This document shows positions 62,001 through 64,000 of a stretch of 64,000 nucleotides of DNA, piece after piece. The translations under genes and the position numbers were made by a program. Within the stretch, counting starts at the first letter, position 1, and each line of letters starts with the position of its first letter. The notes under the pieces are model-generated. The model did not search any database. It saw only the letters and a list, made by a program, of their open reading frames with translations, and had not been told where the DNA came from. Source of the stretch: Heterodera schachtii (lineage: Eukaryota > Nematoda > Chromadorea > Rhabditida > Heteroderidae); assembly GCA_023374025.1 (NCBI GenBank), contig SIJG01000007.1:973852-1037851 (forward strand), in the 5' to 3' direction.

Positions 62001-63173
62001 TCATCCACCCAATAGTTAAAATACTTCTTTTTGCTGATGAATGACCGTCGGTGGAGTTTGTGGTGGCTTCGCACGGCTGTTCATGACTTGGGATTGGTGC
62101 CCAATTGATGGCTTGGAAGGCATAGTCGAATCGACGGAAGACGTCTTCGATTCAGTGCTGGTAGAAGGCAACGAATTGTCCGGCAAAGATGGCTTTGATT
62201 GAAACAGTGGCGGTGGAGGCGGAGGAGACGCCACCGAACTCGCCACTGTTAGCACCGACTGTCTCTGTTGCGGAGATGCTACCGGACTCGCCGCGGTTGG
62301 CACCGTCGGACTTTGCTGTAGAGGCGACGGTGGACTTTGCTAATTTATGGAAAAGGTCAAATTGGCGAGCTATCCAACTGTTACATTACTTCTTTTTGCT
62401 GTTGAATGTCCATCGGTGGTGTTGGTGGTGGCTTCCTTCGACTTTTCTTGACTTGAGATTGGTGCCCAACCAATGGACTGTCCTCCCAAAACAAATCTCT
62501 GCTGCTCATCTTAATGTTGCTAGGGGTAACTTTGTATTAATTAAACAGATGCTACTTCTGCGATTGTTGTGCATGTGCTTGTCTGATTCGCTGGTTCCAA
62601 ATATTGCCTTTTTTCTCGGGGTACATCTTCACATTTGAGCTCGTAATCTGCCGCATCAACCAACTTAAATTCTAAATTTTTCTAAAACATAAATTAGGTA
62701 GAACGTACAATTGTTTCGAGTCTGTTCTTTTCTGCTTCTAAGTAGACTTCCAATTCCGGATCGACTTTGGGTTCTTCCTTTTTCCCTCTCTTCCTTTTAT
62801 TCGCTTTCGGTTGATGTCCTTCATCGGAATTGACAACATCAAAATCAATTTTCTTCACTTCCTTCTTTTTATTATGCGGCGCTCTCTTGAACGGTTTTTT
62901 GTTTGCTTCATCAATTTTCACGGGTGTTTCGTCATTAGACATGATGAATTGATTGGACAAATTATCGTTCTCATCCCTGTTCAAACACTGCTTAAGTTTC
63001 TGAATCAAAAAAAAAGTCAATTAGAAGTGGTTTTAAATGGGTAAAATTACTTGAATTTGAGTCGCATCGCAGCAATCAATTTCAATTATACTTTTCCCGT
63101 GATGCTCAATGCCAGGATTTCTTTTAGTGATGCCTCGAAAACGACTCACTCGCCCTTTTTTGGTTCGTGCCAT
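59041..63173 (-). CDS. hasp-1: Haspin-type kinase with WH2/WASP-like and repetitive N-terminal region
   Basis: Haspin phosphorylates histone H3 Thr3 to recruit the chromosomal passenger complex in mitosis. Start ATG at 63171-63173 gives MARTKKGRVSRFRG. Exons 63051-63173, 62709-62999, 62625-62663 and 62390-62509 are all in phase and encode a basic, Lys-rich region. Three copies of a Pro/Gln/Ser cassette follow (about 61060-62460), then two WH2-like motifs (DLLQQIQQGTKLKKV and DNMMEQIKQGTTPKHV, about 60898-61050) and a WASP-like central motif (VLTGALAIALEEQSRHAMYS, about 60715-60780). The next exons start the kinase: ELDAFLELCGQSAVFSW, WSKIGEGAFGEVFKG (glycine loop), FEHRDLHAGNILVEQ (catalytic Asp), ASIIDFSISRLKK (the haspin substitute for DFG), LFFVDLSQDTGLF, GDYQYDVYRMMKAAV and WASFWPQTNVYWMGY, with stop at 59041. 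A one-base insertion near 61391 affects the third cassette. It could instead be two genes, but the splice phase joins them. Confidence 0.85.
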
Positions 63174-63527
63174 TTTGAAGGAATTACTGCTGCAATTGTA
63201 AAGTAATCTATAGAAGGATGAAAGAAGGTACCTGGATGATATTGCTAATTTAGTTTAAAATAAAATTAATTTGGTGAAAATTTGTTCAGTTTAATTGGAA
63301 CTTGGAAATGCGAAATGCAAGATAAATTGTGCAAAAAAGGCATTATCATTGTATTTTTGAATTAGCGCAAAAAAGATTATGCCAATTTAAAATCTTGTTT
63401 TTCGGTAAAGGACGATTCGGTGCCCAACGTTTCGGTGCCAGTCCAAGTTTTGGACTACAACTTTTTTCATTGTTGACCAAATCTAACAATCTTTTGTCTA
63501 ATCGCTAAGCAATAGGTTAGAAAAAGT
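63174..63527. other. 5' flank of the haspin-type gene
   Basis: AT-rich DNA with the acceptor-like CAATTGCAG about 19 bases before the start codon, a possible trans-splice site. No other gene is visible. Confidence 0.45.
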
Positions 63528-63995
63528 GGTAATATTCAGGTTTGTACCCCCCCTTTTTGTGAGAAATTTTTTTTGTTTTAAAAAAGCCGTGTAAACATAT
63601 TTCATGGGGTTTTCGGGGTTGCTGATCACGAATACGACATCCATTTCGCCCGGTTCCGAACCCCGGACCCGAATTCGAACAAAAAATCGAAAATTCAAAT
63701 TTTTCGAATTTCGAGTTTTTGGTCGAACAAGGTCTAAATACATTAAAATTAACTTGAAAGTCATCAGTGCTTCAGTAAAAACGCTTAAACAATTTATAGA
63801 CTAAAAATCGAAATTCGAAAAATTTGAATTTTCGATTTTTTGTTCGAATTCGGGTCCGGGGTTCGGAACCGGGCGAAATGGATGTCGTATTCGTGATCAG
63901 CAACCCCGAAAACCCCATGAAATATGTTTCCACGGCTTTTTTAAAACCAAAAAAAATTTCTCCCAAAAAGGGGGGGTACAAACCTGAATATTACC
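63528..63995. mobile_element. 468-bp foldback MITE, second copy
   Basis: It begins GGTAATATTCAGGTTTGTAC and ends with the exact inverse GTACAAACCTGAATATTACC. The arms are nearly perfect inverted copies over about 200 bp each, including the TTCGAATTCGGGTCCGGGG block and its complement, around a short unique centre (about 63735-63790). The left flank GAAAAAGT (63520-63527) is echoed by GAAAA at 63996-64000, where the window ends, consistent with an 8-bp duplication. Same family as 1034-1493; the arms here are better preserved, so this copy looks younger. Confidence 0.85.
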
Positions 63996-64000
63996 GAAAA

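Noticed and set aside
59041..63173. Reading the WH2-containing part as an ordinary WASP gene (wsp-1) separate from haspin
   Set aside because: No WH1/EVH1 or GTPase-binding motif and no acidic tail was found, and the central-motif exon splices in phase into the haspin lead-in. Kept as an alternative in the findings.
63498..63981. Mirror-image open frames with FVRIRVRGSEPG-like peptides
   Set aside because: They arise from the two arms of the foldback element, and the same peptide appears on both strands because of the inverted repeat. The similar peptide near 1323-1486 has the same cause.

Overview
The window is nuclear DNA of a nematode. The evidence is short GT-AG introns (often 38-70 bp), clear orthologues of UNC-5 and FEM-1, polypyrimidine-AG sites placed directly before start codons as in trans-spliced genes, and one same-strand gene pair only 129 bp apart. 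Very long poly-C and poly-G tracts fill the introns and intergenic DNA. I cannot fix the genus from the sequence alone; a tylenchid (plant-parasitic type) is a guess.

Layout. 1-363: the 3' end of spt-5 (+). 364-4790: a transposon-dense interval with several non-autonomous elements that have readable terminal inverted repeats and target-site duplications, some nested, plus a small unknown gene near 2952. 4939-9076: V-ATPase subunit a (-). 10328-11393: LSM14/CAR-1 (+). 11394-26868: a gene-poor stretch and then unc-5 (+), with a 3.9-kb intron. 27294-29624: an SLC17-type transporter (-). 31344-36340 and 37835-38931: two unrecognised proteins on the - strand, the first extremely glutamine-rich. 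39849-42546: a secreted BPI/LBP-family lipid-binding protein (-). 43327-46855: fem-1 (-). 48257-51392: cysteinyl-tRNA synthetase (+), tail-to-tail with isoleucyl-tRNA synthetase (51963-56406, -). 57036-58911: methionine aminopeptidase 2 (-), just downstream of a haspin-like kinase gene (59041-63173, -). 63528-63995: a second copy of the foldback element seen at 1034-1493.

The most interesting locus is the haspin gene. Its exons chain in phase from a start codon giving M-A-R-T-K, identical to the start of histone H3 (haspin's substrate tail). They continue through a proline/glutamine-rich cassette present three times, two WH2-type actin-binding motifs and a WASP-like central motif, and end in a complete haspin kinase domain. 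I know of no haspin with this architecture. The cysteinyl-tRNA synthetase gene has two start codons, each with its own upstream splice acceptor, which suggests mitochondrial and cytosolic forms from one gene.

Several conserved genes (V-ATPase a, unc-5, IleRS, MetAP2) are broken by single-base frame shifts while everything around them is well conserved. I read these as residual assembly indels rather than pseudogenes. Gene coordinates are start-to-stop spans including introns. Exon boundaries were worked out by eye from splice signals, phase and family similarity.
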